Assembly (NCBI GenBank): GCA_045649685.1 | Contig: JAZRQJ010000007.1 | Location: 310,001-374,000, forward strand | Direction: 5' to 3' | DNA length: 64,000 nt | Origin: RUG12519 sp045649685 | Lineage (GTDB): Bacteria > Bacillota > Clostridia > Oscillospirales > Ruminococcaceae | Shown here: piece after piece, positions 1-8,426 of the stretch | Layout of the letters: every line of letters begins with the position of its first letter | How positions within the stretch are numbered: the stretch's first letter is position 1 | Notes under the pieces: model-generated | The model's database searches: none | Seen by the model: the letters and a program-made list of their open reading frames with translations, nothing else | What the model was told of the DNA's origin: nothing | Translations under genes and position numbers: made by a program

Positions 1-1301
1 ATTAAGTGTTGTGTTATTGTAGCTGGACAAGATGGGTTTTCACATCTAATTGCAGCTTCGTCTTTGTTTTTTATTACTTTACTTTCGCATATTGGGCAAT
101 GTGTGGGTAATTTATAGGGAACACTATTTTGTTTATGTTTTACTGATTTTACAACTTCGGGAATAATTTCTCCAGCTTTTCTTACAACGATAGTGTCTCC
201 AATTCTAATTTCTTTTTTATCTATAAAATCTTGATTGTGTAGGGAAGCTCTGCTTACAGTTGTTCCGGCCAGCAGTATTGGATCAAACAAAGCTACTGGA
301 GTTAAAACACCTGTTCTGCCTATATTTATTTCTATTTCTTTCAATATGGTTTCTTTATGTTCTGGTGGATATTTGAAGGCAATAGCCCAACGTGGATTTT
401 TTGCAGTTGAACCTAGCTTTTCACGATCATCGAAAGAATTTACTTTTATAACCGCTCCATCTATATCAAATGGGTAGTTTGATTTTATTTTACCAATATC
501 ATTTATTTTATTTATACAGTCGTTTATATTGTAAAAAATACTAGATTCTGGTATGACAAGAAATCCCAATTTTTTGAGTAGTTTTATTGAATCTGAATGT
601 GTTGATATTTCCAAACCTTTGATTTGCTGAATATTAAAAACTATAGCTTGTAAGCCTCTTGATGCTACAATTGAGGACTGTTTTTGTCTTAAAGATCCTG
701 CGGCTGCATTTCTAGGATTTTTAAAAGGTATTTCGTTTGCATCTTTTTGCTTAGAAGTTAGTTCGTTAAATTTATCTAATGGCATATATACTTCTGCTCT
801 TACTTCTAAAAATGGTATGTTTTGGGTTAGTTTGTTTGGAATTGACGATATCATTTTTAAGTTTTCGGTGACATCTTCGCCCACAAAACCATTACCACGT
901 GTGGATCCTCTAATGAAGTTACCTTTTTCATATTCTAGAGAAACGGATAATCCATCTACTTTTGGTTCTACAACATATGAAACATTATGTGTTTTTTCGC
1001 GAACACGGCTATCAAACTGCAATAGTTCATCAAAATCAAATGCATCTTGCAAGCTACCCATTTGAATTTGGTGTTTTACTTTTTCGAAAGATGAAGAAGC
1101 AACACCTCCAACAGTTGATACAGGTGATGTTGAGAGTTTATATTTTGGATATTCCTTTTCCAGATCAGCTAGTCGTCTTAGTAGCATGTCATATTCATAA
1201 TCTGTTATTTCAGGGTTGTCTTCGTTGTAATATAGATTGTTATGATATTGGATTTGTTGTGTAAGATTCTCAATTTCCTTTTTTGCATATTTTTTGTTCA
1301 C
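1..1301 (-). CDS. ligA: NAD-dependent DNA ligase LigA, 5' part (3' end beyond window)
   Basis: LigA seals DNA nicks using NAD+ in replication and repair. The 433 visible codons contain the N-terminal Ia domain (tyrosine-rich YHNNLYY segment followed by DNPEITDYEYD), the adenylation motif EPKVDGL with the nucleophile lysine at about residue 114 (the same place as in E. coli LigA), the OB-fold region, and the start of the Cys4 zinc finger (CPIC then CENPSC). The helix-hairpin-helix and BRCT domains must lie to the left of the window. I chose the GTG at 1299-1301 because a perfect GGAGG lies 6 nt upstream and the N-terminus fits the family. In many Firmicutes ligA follows pcrA; here pcrA is about 58 kb away. 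Confidence 0.95.
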   Translation of the reverse strand, partial: MNKKYAKKEIENLTQQIQYHNNLYYNEDNPEITDYEYDMLLRRLADLEKEYPKYKLSTSPVSTVGGVASSSFEKVKHQIQMGSLQDAFDFDELLQFDSRVREKTHNVSYVVEPKVDGLSVSLEYEKGNFIRGSTRGNGFVGEDVTENLKMISSIPNKLTQNIPFLEVRAEVYMPLDKFNELTSKQKDANEIPFKNPRNAAAGSLRQKQSSIVASRGLQAIVFNIQQIKGLEISTHSDSIKLLKKLGFLVIPESSIFYNINDCINKINDIGKIKSNYPFDIDGAVIKVNSFDDREKLGSTAKNPRWAIAFKYPPEHKETILKEIEINIGRTGVLTPVALFDPILLAGTTVSRASLHNQDFIDKKEIRIGDTIVVRKAGEIIPEVVKSVKHKQNSVPYKLPTHCPICESKVIKNKDEAAIRCENPSCPATITQHL

Positions 1302-1323
1302 GTGCAACCTCCATAATTATCAT

Positions 1324-1340
1324 AGTGTAAAAATTACACT
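1324..1340. promoter_or_regulatory. operator-like inverted repeat between ligA and the DtxR-type regulator
   Basis: A perfect inverted repeat has 7-bp arms (AGTGTAA and TTACACT) and a 3-bp centre. It lies between the divergent ligA and metalloregulator genes, close to the ligA ribosome binding site. It has the size and symmetry of a dimeric repressor site, but I cannot match it to a known box, and no T-run follows that would make it a terminator. Its function is inferred. Confidence 0.35.
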
Positions 1341-1496
1341 TTTATAAAACATACTTAATTATTTTAACACATTTACATATTAAAAAAAACTATATATTTT
1401 AATTATATTATTAAATATGGTTGAGATTTTGACAATATAATGGTAAAATTGGTAATGATAAGGTTGTTATTTAAATTATTTGAGGCAGGTGAAAGT

Positions 1497-1874
1497 ATGC
1501 AACTTCATGAATCGGGAGAAAATTATCTTGAGGTTATGTTGATTTTAAACAAAGAAAAAGGATATATTAGATCGGTGGACATAGCTAATAAATTATCGTT
1601 TTCTAAACCTAGTGTTTCTAGGGCTGTTTCAATATTAAAAAAAGCGGGACATATAGTTATGGATGAAGATGGCCTTATTACATTAACTGAATCTGGAAAA
1701 TTAATTGCTGAGAAAATATATGAGAGACATTGCTTTTTGGTTAAGTGTTTTAAATTTTTGGGAGTATCCGATGAAATTGCTGAAGAAGATGCATGTAGAA
1801 TAGAACATGTTATGAGTCAAGAAACATTTGAAAAGTTGAGAAAACATTTTGAGAATATTGCAGTTTTTGAATAA
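1497..1874 (+). CDS. DtxR/MntR-family metal-dependent transcriptional regulator
   Basis: A 125-aa winged-helix protein of the DtxR/IdeR/MntR family, which represses metal-uptake genes when loaded with Fe2+ or Mn2+. Residues about 1-70 form the HTH (SVDIANKL, then SKPSVSRAV as recognition helix). The rest is the dimerisation/metal domain. His78 in YERH and Cys100, Glu103, His104 in DACRIEH match metal ligands; the Cys resembles DtxR rather than MntR, which has Glu there. It lacks the C-terminal SH3-like domain, as do short MntR-type members. I prefer ATG 1497 (AGGTGAAAGT just upstream, family-like MQLHESGENYLE start) over an in-frame ATG at 1440. Whether it senses iron or manganese cannot be told from sequence. 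Confidence 0.85.
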   Translation: MQLHESGENYLEVMLILNKEKGYIRSVDIANKLSFSKPSVSRAVSILKKAGHIVMDEDGLITLTESGKLIAEKIYERHCFLVKCFKFLGVSDEIAEEDACRIEHVMSQETFEKLRKHFENIAVFE

Positions 1875-1908
1875 AAAATAAAAATTTTATAAAAAAACAA
1901 AAAAAGTA

Positions 1909-1937
1909 TTGACAAATATGTGCCTAGTTGATATAAT
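1909..1937 (+). promoter_or_regulatory. sigma-A promoter of tRNA-Lys
   Basis: Consensus TTGACA (1909-1914), 17-bp spacer and TATAAT (1932-1937), placed 25 bp before the mature tRNA. It is one of the best matches to a vegetative promoter in the window. Confidence 0.9.
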
Positions 1938-1962
1938 AATATCCGTTGTCAGGTGAATGTCT

Positions 1963-2038
1963 GAGCCACTAGCTCAGTTGGCAGAGCATTTGACTTTTAA
2001 TCAAAGGGTCCGGAGTTCGAATCTCCGGTGGCTCACCA
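1963..2038 (+). tRNA. tRNA-Lys (anticodon UUU)
   Basis: A full 76-nt cloverleaf is visible: acceptor stem GAGCCAC pairing with GTGGCTC, D-arm GCTCAGTTGGCAGAGC, anticodon stem TTTGA/TCAAA around a loop with anticodon TTT, T-arm CGGAG-TTCGAAT-CTCCG, discriminator A and an encoded CCA tail. It reads AAA and AAG lysine codons, the former very frequent in this AT-rich genome. It is a single-gene unit with its own promoter and terminator. Confidence 0.97.
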
Positions 2039-2042
2039 GACC

Positions 2043-2072
2043 AAAAGAGTTTCATTTTGAAACTCTTTTTTT
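2043..2072 (+). terminator. intrinsic terminator of tRNA-Lys
   Basis: The AAAAGAGTTTC arm pairs with GAAACTCTTTT around a short ATTTT loop and runs into a T tract, starting 5 nt after the tRNA CCA end. Confidence 0.9.
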
Positions 2073-2150
2073 GTTGAATAAATTATTAAGTGTTTTTAGA
2101 GCAATATGTGATTATATAGTCAAAATTATAATTAATTTACTTTATAAAAT

Positions 2151-2190
2151 AAAAAACAGTCAACTACATAATTCAAGTTGACTGTTTTTT
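2151..2190. terminator. bidirectional terminator hairpin
   Basis: A 15-bp perfect stem (A-run plus CAGTCAACT pairing with AGTTGACTG plus T-run) with a 10-nt loop. The A-run and T-run flanks make it usable on both strands. It ends transcription of the minus-strand secreted-protein gene 14 bp away and backs up the tRNA terminator. Confidence 0.85.
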
Positions 2191-2203
2191 GAATGTATAT
2201 TGT

Positions 2204-3280
2204 CTATTGAATAGAACGTGGCTCAGGAACTTCTCTAATAATTTCTTCAGGACGTACATACTTTCTTATACTTCTCTTATAACGTGTGTTAAATTTGTCA
2301 CGTTTTAATTTTCTTTTTCCGTGTATATATCCTTTCAAATATTTATTTATGCATTCTGATTTAAATTCATCAAGGTCCGCATCTAAACCCTCTATGTGAT
2401 AATCCCAGCCATTGTAACCAGCTTTTTTGCCTAGTTCTTTCATTTGCTTAGCCGTTTTATTTACATTATATAATGTTAATGATGACAACTTTTTCATGAT
2501 ATCTTGTTTTTGTAGCTGCTCATCGGTTGAATTTGAGATGGTCTCTAACTCTTGTTCTAAATTATCAATCAATGAATGTAATTTGTTAATTTCCTGATGG
2601 TAGGTAGTTAAATCATCTAACTTAGTTGCGTTGAAATGTAGATCTTCCAGGGTTGAGTTTAATATTTCATTTACATTATCAAACTTTGTATTTAAATTAT
2701 TTAATATATCAGAACTTAGTCTGTTTTTTACATTTTCTAAATGAAATAAGCAGTAATCTAAGCGACATTTTAATTGAGATAATCTAGCTTTAAATTGACG
2801 TAGTTCAGCTTTTTTATGAAGATCTTTAACATTGTTTTTTCTGTTTTCTATGTCCAAATTAACCACGCTAAACAATTTTGCCTTTACTTTATTATTTTCA
2901 ATGTTAAAATTTACTATATATTCTTCGTCTAAAGCGTTATTTATTTCATCAATATCAGTATGAAAGTCTAATAATTTGGTGTTGAAATCTTCTGATGAGC
3001 AAGCCAATAATTCTGATTTGCCTGATTCAAAATTGTTTTTTATTTTAGAAAAATTGGACTTAATTAAAATTAAATCGTCTGAATTGAAAGCATATTCATT
3101 TAAACGATTTTCAAATATCTGCAGTCGACTTGTGACTATGTCTATGGCATTGTTACAGTTTTGATTATTTGATAATTGATTATTGCATGTTTTTGGAGGA
3201 ACTGCGTAAGCAGGCATAACAATAGATGTTGACATGACTAATGCGCAAAGTGATGATATAATTTTTAAACTTTTATTCAT
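2204..3280 (-). CDS. secreted coiled-coil protein of unknown function
   Basis: I do not recognise this 358-aa protein. It starts with a good Sec signal peptide (MNKSLKIIS, a hydrophobic core, then cleavage after MPAYA), so it should be exported. The rest is rich in Lys, Asn, Glu and Leu with heptad-like spacing over roughly residues 60-270, suggesting helical coiled coils, and ends in a strongly basic segment (HGKRKLKRDKF, then RYKRSIRKYVRP). ATG 3280 is preferred: AGAAAGG lies upstream and it places the signal peptide at the N-terminus; a further in-frame ATG at 3316 lies inside a palindrome. It is monocistronic, with its own terminator. It could be a surface or spore-associated structural protein, but nothing proves this. 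Confidence 0.75.
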   Translation of the reverse strand: MNKSLKIISSLCALVMSTSIVMPAYAVPPKTCNNQLSNNQNCNNAIDIVTSRLQIFENRLNEYAFNSDDLILIKSNFSKIKNNFESGKSELLACSSEDFNTKLLDFHTDIDEINNALDEEYIVNFNIENNKVKAKLFSVVNLDIENRKNNVKDLHKKAELRQFKARLSQLKCRLDYCLFHLENVKNRLSSDILNNLNTKFDNVNEILNSTLEDLHFNATKLDDLTTYHQEINKLHSLIDNLEQELETISNSTDEQLQKQDIMKKLSSLTLYNVNKTAKQMKELGKKAGYNGWDYHIEGLDADLDEFKSECINKYLKGYIHGKRKLKRDKFNTRYKRSIRKYVRPEEIIREVPEPRSIQ

Positions 3281-3303
3281 TTTTATTAAACCTTTCTTTT
3301 TAA

Positions 3304-3345
3304 AGTATAATGGCATTGCAAATATATTTGCAATGCCATTATACT
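3304..3345. repeat. perfect 42-bp palindrome in the 5' leader of the secreted coiled-coil gene
   Basis: All 42 bases are self-complementary, with no loop interruption at the centre (AAATATATTT). It ends 23 bp before the chosen start codon of the minus-strand gene. Each arm contains TATAAT near its outer end. No T tract follows on either side, so it is not a standard terminator. In RNA it would fold into a hairpin of about 19-20 bp just upstream of the ribosome binding site. Confidence 0.95.
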
Positions 3346-3456
3346 AAGGAATAAAAAATTTTTGTTAATAAAAAATTAATAAAAAGTAAATAATATGTTA
3401 ACAAAACAACTTTGAGCTAATATATTAAAGAAAAATAAGACTTTTAAATGTTAATT

Positions 3457-4461
3457 TTAATGTTTTGGTAATTTTTTTATTAAACTGTGTTTTCTATTGT
3501 CAGTTCCTGTAAACGATAGTGTATTTAATGTAGAAAATATTCGAGAGACTATTCTCTCTCCATATTTTTTTTCTAAATCACGAGGAGATAAATTGGTATT
3601 GATAATTGTTGGACGATGGAGTGGAATTCTACTATTAATTATGTCGAATATTGCCGATTTACTAAATGCTGAATCGAACTCAGTTCCTAAATCATCCAAT
3701 ATAAATAAATCAGTTTCAACTATTAACTTTAAGTAGTCTAGATCGTTGTTTTGTTTACGATAGAAATAACGATCGGACATGTTTCTTGTTATTTCCGATG
3801 CAGTTGAATATATGACAGCGAATCCTTTTGATATTACTTCAGATGCAATAGCTAGTGATAAATGTGTTTTGCCGAGGCCAGTTAATCCACACATGACAAA
3901 GCCTTCTGAACAATTTGGAAAATTATCTGCAAATTCTTTACATGTTTTAAATATACTTGACATATGTTCGTATGGCGATGTTCCATATTTTGAATCATAT
4001 TCTTTAGAATAGTAGTCCAAATTGAAGTCTTTAAAGCTTGTAAGATAAAAATTTGAGCTTTTTTGTAGGTCTTTTGTTAATATAGTTTTAACTAATTTTA
4101 TCAAACAAGAACATTTTTTGTTGTCAACAAATCCAAAATCTTCACATTTTGAACAAACTGGTGGGGGAGATAAAAAATTTTTTGGCAAACCATTTTCTAT
4201 TAGTAATTTACTTATTTGGTTTTGAATTTTTACGTTTTCTTCGTGAATTCTTTTTATTATTTCCGATTGATTTGCTGAGTTAGATAAAATAGATTTTGAT
4301 AAGGCAATAGCAGTTTTACTAAGGCTAGTAGATAATATTTTAATTTCAGGACAAATAGATGTCGCTATTTTTAAGTTATTGGTTCTATCAAGTTGTCTTT
4401 TTAATCTTCGATGTTCGAGTTCTTTGTATGCCTTTTTATATATTTCTTTTTTGCTCAACAT
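3457..4461 (-). CDS. dnaC: DnaC/DnaI-type replicative helicase loader
   Basis: A 334-aa AAA+ ATPase that loads the replicative helicase DnaB/DnaC onto DNA. An N-terminal helical region (1-105) is followed by a putative Cys zinc site (CSKC then CSC), then the ATPase core with Walker A GLTGLGKT (about 192-199), Walker B LFILDDLG, sensor-like NTNLSP and an arginine-finger region ERIVSRIF. The layout matches clostridial DnaC/DnaI rather than IstB transposase helpers, and there is no transposase nearby. ATG is preceded by GGAGAG. It lies 20 bp downstream of dnaD, so loader and initiation protein are probably co-expressed. The symbol could equally be dnaI. Confidence 0.9.
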   Translation of the reverse strand: MLSKKEIYKKAYKELEHRRLKRQLDRTNNLKIATSICPEIKILSTSLSKTAIALSKSILSNSANQSEIIKRIHEENVKIQNQISKLLIENGLPKNFLSPPPVCSKCEDFGFVDNKKCSCLIKLVKTILTKDLQKSSNFYLTSFKDFNLDYYSKEYDSKYGTSPYEHMSSIFKTCKEFADNFPNCSEGFVMCGLTGLGKTHLSLAIASEVISKGFAVIYSTASEITRNMSDRYFYRKQNNDLDYLKLIVETDLFILDDLGTEFDSAFSKSAIFDIINSRIPLHRPTIINTNLSPRDLEKKYGERIVSRIFSTLNTLSFTGTDNRKHSLIKKLPKH

Positions 4462-4481
4462 ATTTTAACTCTCCATAAAAT

Positions 4482-5393
4482 TTAGTCTGGAATAAATAAT
4501 CCACTTTTTGTGAGTAATTCATCTAGATTATATGATGTGTTTTTAGATTCGGATTTTGAAATTCTATTTTTAGCGTTTTCAAATTTTTCTAAATCTTCCG
4601 GTGTTTTTATGTTTTCTTTTTTCCAATTGAATAGTATTTTGTTTATGTATTGAAATGATAATTTGCCAATAGAATCAATGCATTTATTAAAGGCTAACCT
4701 TATCATATTGATTCTAAAGTTATATTCTGAAAACCACTTATTTATTAGATTTTTTTCATTTACAGATAATTTGCGGTCATATATGCCAAAACAGTGGCGA
4801 ACCTGACTTTCAATAGTATATCTTTCAGTTAACATTTGAATTTCTTTTTCAGCTTGTTCATGAGTTGTAATATTATTATCTGACATTTTTTCACATATTG
4901 ATAGAATTTGCTTAGGTGGTTTATTGTATCTGATACAAAAATCAATAACCATTAAAATAACATCTATTGGTAGACTGTAAAATTCATATATGTATAGAAG
5001 TGTTCTTCTTTCCATCGGTTTTAGAGGTCGCGAATACAACTGTTCTGACTGTTTAAAGAGCATATTAACATACTTATTTTCTTTTCTGGCTTCTTTTAAT
5101 TCTTCAGAGGATATTTGAGCTGCTGATGGTTTTTTTGCAGACAAAAGAGTTTTGCTTTTTTCGGAAATGGTAATTATTTCTTTTGATTTCCAAAATCTAA
5201 ATGCATCTTCTACTTGCGAAATAGTTAAATCTAATTTAGTTGCAATTTCGCATGTATTAAGGTGGTTTTCTTCACTGAAAATTGTTAGTAAAACTTTTAA
5301 AGATTCTCCACTTACTTCGTTTATATATTTGTTAATTTCCGATGGCAAAGCCGTAAGTTTGCTAATTTTTTTTGGATTTATTTCATATTCCAT
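4482..5393 (-). CDS. dnaD: DnaD-domain replication initiation protein
   Basis: A 303-aa protein with an N-terminal winged-helix-like part (LNTCEIATKLDLTISQVEDAF, shown here only in part as a family signature) and two copies of the DnaB/DnaD C-terminal domain: RPLKPMERRTLLYIYE around 130 and LSVNEKNLINKWFSEYNF around 215. DnaD-like proteins remodel DNA and recruit the helicase loader at oriC and at restart sites. The tail (YNLDELL near the end) resembles the C-terminal motif of clostridial members. AAGGAG precedes the ATG. Being directly upstream of the loader gene supports the assignment. Confidence 0.87.
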   Translation of the reverse strand: MEYEINPKKISKLTALPSEINKYINEVSGESLKVLLTIFSEENHLNTCEIATKLDLTISQVEDAFRFWKSKEIITISEKSKTLLSAKKPSAAQISSEELKEARKENKYVNMLFKQSEQLYSRPLKPMERRTLLYIYEFYSLPIDVILMVIDFCIRYNKPPKQILSICEKMSDNNITTHEQAEKEIQMLTERYTIESQVRHCFGIYDRKLSVNEKNLINKWFSEYNFRINMIRLAFNKCIDSIGKLSFQYINKILFNWKKENIKTPEDLEKFENAKNRISKSESKNTSYNLDELLTKSGLFIPD

Positions 5394-5432
5394 TTAAATT
5401 CTCCTTAAGCTTAATAAGCTTAAATTTATTTG

Positions 5433-5645
5433 TTAAATTTTAAAATCATCTTTTTTAAAGTTATTTGAATAGTTGCAAATTTTAGGAACTCTTTTTAACG
5501 GATCGTATTTGAATTTTTTGCAATAATAAGACGAGTCAACTACTCCGTTTTTTACGCATAATATTGTATCTTTACCTAAGCACTTTTTACCCATGTGACA
5601 ATATCCACAAGATGGTAAAATTTTTTTATTAAAAAGATTTTTCAT
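5433..5645 (-). CDS. small Cys-rich conserved protein
   Basis: A 70-aa protein with six cysteines (SCGYC, MGKKC, ILC, YYCKKF, ICNY) ending in a YDPLKRVP-containing tail. The Cys spacing suggests a metal site or disulfides. I recall similar short proteins in Clostridia but know no function. It sits 13 bp downstream of ylbJ and 40 bp upstream of dnaD, inside the same minus-strand run. The start ATG 5645 has AAAGG upstream; a TTG three codons earlier is less likely. Confidence 0.7.
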   Translation of the reverse strand: MKNLFNKKILPSCGYCHMGKKCLGKDTILCVKNGVVDSSYYCKKFKYDPLKRVPKICNYSNNFKKDDFKI

Positions 5646-5658
5646 TAATAACAACCTT

Positions 5659-6744
5659 TCACCTTATGCGTTTAAAGCTTTTTTTCATTATATCAATTTT
5701 TTTATCACAGCACAATAGCGCAATAGATAAAATTATTAAACTGAGTGAAGATATGGGATTTTGAGTTGATATATTTGTATTTGTTGATATGCTATTTGAA
5801 AAAACGTCAATAGGTATTTTTATTTTGGAAAATAGATAACACGATATGTTTGTGCTGATGAAGCAATATACCATTCGCCATAAATAGAATTTGCCAAATG
5901 ATATATTGGCCTTGGATGCTATGGATTTAAGCTGAAAGTGAACACAGAAGCCTCCGAAAGATGTAATAATGGGTAGTATAAAAAACATGCTTGGTCCGTT
6001 TATTTGTTTACAATATATAACTCCATTTGTTACCTCAATCAAGCCAATAAAAAGTGAACTTAAATGTTTATTTGTTTTTATATTAAATATATTTAGCTCC
6101 ATGATAACACCAATAATGCCAGAAAAAAATAGTGTGAAACTACATATTATTATCATTGAGTGGACAGCACTTTTTACGGACAATACAAAAGCATTAATTT
6201 TTTGATATTCTGTGTTAATTAAGCTTACTTTTTTTTGTTTTGCTCCAATTGAGCAAAGAGTACCTATTATGAAAAATGTAATAATTTGTGATATTAAAAG
6301 TATTATACCTGGAATAATGCTGTTAAATATTGGTATTGACAATCCACCTATTAGAAATGCCGGCCCTGAATTAACACAAAAATATAACATTCGAGTTGCT
6401 GTTTTTTTGTCAATTTTATTTTCTAAAACTAGCTTTGATATTAGATGAATACCAGTTGGATATCCGCATATTAAGCTAAAAAGCAGTGTTGGTCCTAATG
6501 AATAATCTAATTTAAATAATTTTCCGCATATATAACTAAAAGGTTTTAATATTAAATTTAAACTGCCTGTTTTTTGACAAAAATCTGATATTACTAGAAA
6601 TATAAACATTGACGGAATTAATATGTCCATACAAATATTTAATCCGTTTTTTATATGAATAGAGATTACTTTAGAATATATCAGAATGATAAAAATGATT
6701 ACTAATGATATAATTCCTTCGATAAATTTTAGTTTTGATTTCAT
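5659..6744 (-). CDS. ylbJ: sporulation integral membrane protein YlbJ (SpoVV-like)
   Basis: A 361-aa polytopic membrane protein with about eight hydrophobic helices. It carries the family signatures DILIPSMFIFLV, SLICGYPTGIHL and NSGPAFLIGG, typical of the nucleoside-recognition (Gate)-type YlbJ family. In Bacillus subtilis the homologue (YlbJ/SpoVV) lies in the mother-cell/forespore boundary membranes and is needed for dipicolinate delivery into the spore. GGAGG lies 10 nt before the ATG. It is divergent from yqfC, another sporulation gene, across a 95-bp intergenic region. Confidence 0.88.
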   Translation of the reverse strand: MKSKLKFIEGIISLVIIFIILIYSKVISIHIKNGLNICMDILIPSMFIFLVISDFCQKTGSLNLILKPFSYICGKLFKLDYSLGPTLLFSLICGYPTGIHLISKLVLENKIDKKTATRMLYFCVNSGPAFLIGGLSIPIFNSIIPGIILLISQIITFFIIGTLCSIGAKQKKVSLINTEYQKINAFVLSVKSAVHSMIIICSFTLFFSGIIGVIMELNIFNIKTNKHLSSLFIGLIEVTNGVIYCKQINGPSMFFILPIITSFGGFCVHFQLKSIASKANISFGKFYLWRMVYCFISTNISCYLFSKIKIPIDVFSNSISTNTNISTQNPISSLSLIILSIALLCCDKKIDIMKKSFKRIR

Positions 6745-6839
6745 AATGAATATTCCTCCGATAAAATATGTATATGCTTTGTACTTTTATAATATAAATT
6801 AATTTAAAATAGCATTATCTCATTTAAGGAGGTCAAAAA

Positions 6840-7127
6840 GTGTCAGATATGATTAATAAAATTGGAAGAAGTATTTCGAAGTTTTTAAATTTTTCACCAG
6901 ATATTTTAACCAATGAGTTGAATGTTACTGTATATGGGGGACATCAAGCAGTTATTGATGGATATAATAAAATACTTGAGTATGATGATAATATATTGCG
7001 AATATCTAATGGAAAAAATCGATTAAGAATAATGGGAAGCAATTTAGTAATATGTGAAATGTCAGAAGATGCTTTGATTATAGAAGGAAATATATGTTCA
7101 ACAGAGTTTGAAAACTGCAGGGGGTAA
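6840..7127 (+). CDS. yqfC: sporulation protein YqfC
   Basis: A 95-aa protein of the YabP/YqfC family, small proteins made in the mother cell during sporulation. Recognisable parts are LTNELNVTVYGG and NRLRIMGSNLVI, which alternate as beta strands. The GTG start has a textbook AAGGAGG 7 nt upstream. It is followed after 5 bp by yqfD, the usual partner. I cannot identify a convincing sigma-E promoter by eye. Confidence 0.9.
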   Translation: MSDMINKIGRSISKFLNFSPDILTNELNVTVYGGHQAVIDGYNKILEYDDNILRISNGKNRLRIMGSNLVICEMSEDALIIEGNICSTEFENCRG

Positions 7128-7132
7128 AATTT

Positions 7133-8296
7133 GTGATATCGTTGTTGAGATGGATATTGGGGTGGTGTGAATTTTCCATCGAAGGAAATATAGGATCTTT
7201 TTTTTACGCAACGAAAAAAGAAATATGGAAAATAAGTAAGCGAGATGGTGTTTTAGTTGCAAGATGTTTAATTAAAGATTATGGATATATATGTGAAATT
7301 GCAAAACAAAAAAGTTGTTTTTTGAATAAATTTCGAGAAGGCGGTTTTATATCTATATTGAAAAAATATAGATTTAGATTAGGTGTAATATTGGGATTAT
7401 GTGTGTTTGTATTGTTAATGATAGTTTCAAATTTTTTTGTTTGGGAAGTTGAGATTAGCGGGAATATTCAGATTTCTGATGAGCAGATATTTAGAGTTTG
7501 TGATAAATTTGGCTTGCATCCAGGTAATATAGTTTGTAACATTGATGAAAATCAAATTGAGTTTGAATTAAAAAGACAATTTCCTCAAATAGCATGGATT
7601 TCTATAAATAGAGTTGCGTCTAAATATTTTATAGAAGTAAGTGAAACTAAACAAAAGCCAGATATTGTTGATCAGTCTACACCCTGTAATATAGTTGCGG
7701 CTTTTGATGGTGAAATTTTGTCTGTTGAACCATATGGAGGATTAACTTTAGTTAAAGCGGGCGATATTGTTACGAAAAATCAATTATTGGTTAGCGGTGT
7801 TCATGAGATTGAAAATAGTAGTGAGGTTATATATTCTCATGCAAATGCTAAAATAATTGCTAAAGTAGAAAGAAATAATGAAATTAAACGTGCCAAATGT
7901 ATTACTAGGGCACAAAAAACAGGAGAAAAAAAAGATAAAAAAACATTATTGTTGTTTTGTTTTAAAATTCCAATAACTTTTGAAAAGATTGATGAGCATG
8001 CTGTGCAAATTGAGGAATATGTAGAACCAATTGAATTGTTTGGCATAAGATTGCCAATTTTTGTTCAAAATAATATATATGATGTATATGATGAGATAAA
8101 AATTGAAAATGATATAGAGCAATTAAAACGAATGTTGATGAGCGATCAAAAAAAATGGGAAATAAAGGAATTAATGGGAGATCGAATTATATGTCGTGAT
8201 TATGTTTATGAAGAATCCGAAAATGACATGATTTTAAAATCTAAACTTGTGGTTGAACAACCAATAGGAGAAAAGCATGTTATTGATATAAAATAA
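7133..8296 (+). CDS. yqfD: sporulation membrane protein YqfD
   Basis: A 387-aa member of the YqfD family. It has an N-terminal cytosolic part, one strong membrane helix (about residues 83-103, LGVILGLCVFVLLMIVS), then a POTRA-like extracytoplasmic domain (WEVEISGN, LKRQFPQIAWISI). Length and pattern fit the family (about 390 aa). It starts at GTG with GGGGG upstream and is coupled to yqfC. In B. subtilis yqfD is expressed in sporulation, and mutants have spore defects. phoH follows after a gap with its own promoter. Confidence 0.9.
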   Translation: MISLLRWILGWCEFSIEGNIGSFFYATKKEIWKISKRDGVLVARCLIKDYGYICEIAKQKSCFLNKFREGGFISILKKYRFRLGVILGLCVFVLLMIVSNFFVWEVEISGNIQISDEQIFRVCDKFGLHPGNIVCNIDENQIEFELKRQFPQIAWISINRVASKYFIEVSETKQKPDIVDQSTPCNIVAAFDGEILSVEPYGGLTLVKAGDIVTKNQLLVSGVHEIENSSEVIYSHANAKIIAKVERNNEIKRAKCITRAQKTGEKKDKKTLLLFCFKIPITFEKIDEHAVQIEEYVEPIELFGIRLPIFVQNNIYDVYDEIKIENDIEQLKRMLMSDQKKWEIKELMGDRIICRDYVYEESENDMILKSKLVVEQPIGEKHVIDIK

Positions 8297-8309
8297 TATT
8301 TAAAAAACT

Positions 8310-8337
8310 TTGGTTTATTTATATTTTGTGCTATAAT
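8310..8337 (+). promoter_or_regulatory. putative sigma-A promoter of the phoH operon
   Basis: TTGGTT (8310-8315), 16-bp spacer, TATAAT (8332-8337), about 90 bp before the phoH start. It separates vegetative phoH-ybeY-dgkA-era expression from the sporulation pair upstream. Confidence 0.6.
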
Positions 8338-8426
8338 ATATTAAACAAATTTTTGTTTAAAAATATTTTTTTCAATATTTTTAAATCGTGTTAATTTTTA
8401 GATAAAATGGAGGAATATGGGTTGAT

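Noticed and set aside
1957..2181. 74-codon plus-strand ORF
   Set aside because: It runs through the tRNA-Lys gene and its terminator and has no ribosome binding site.
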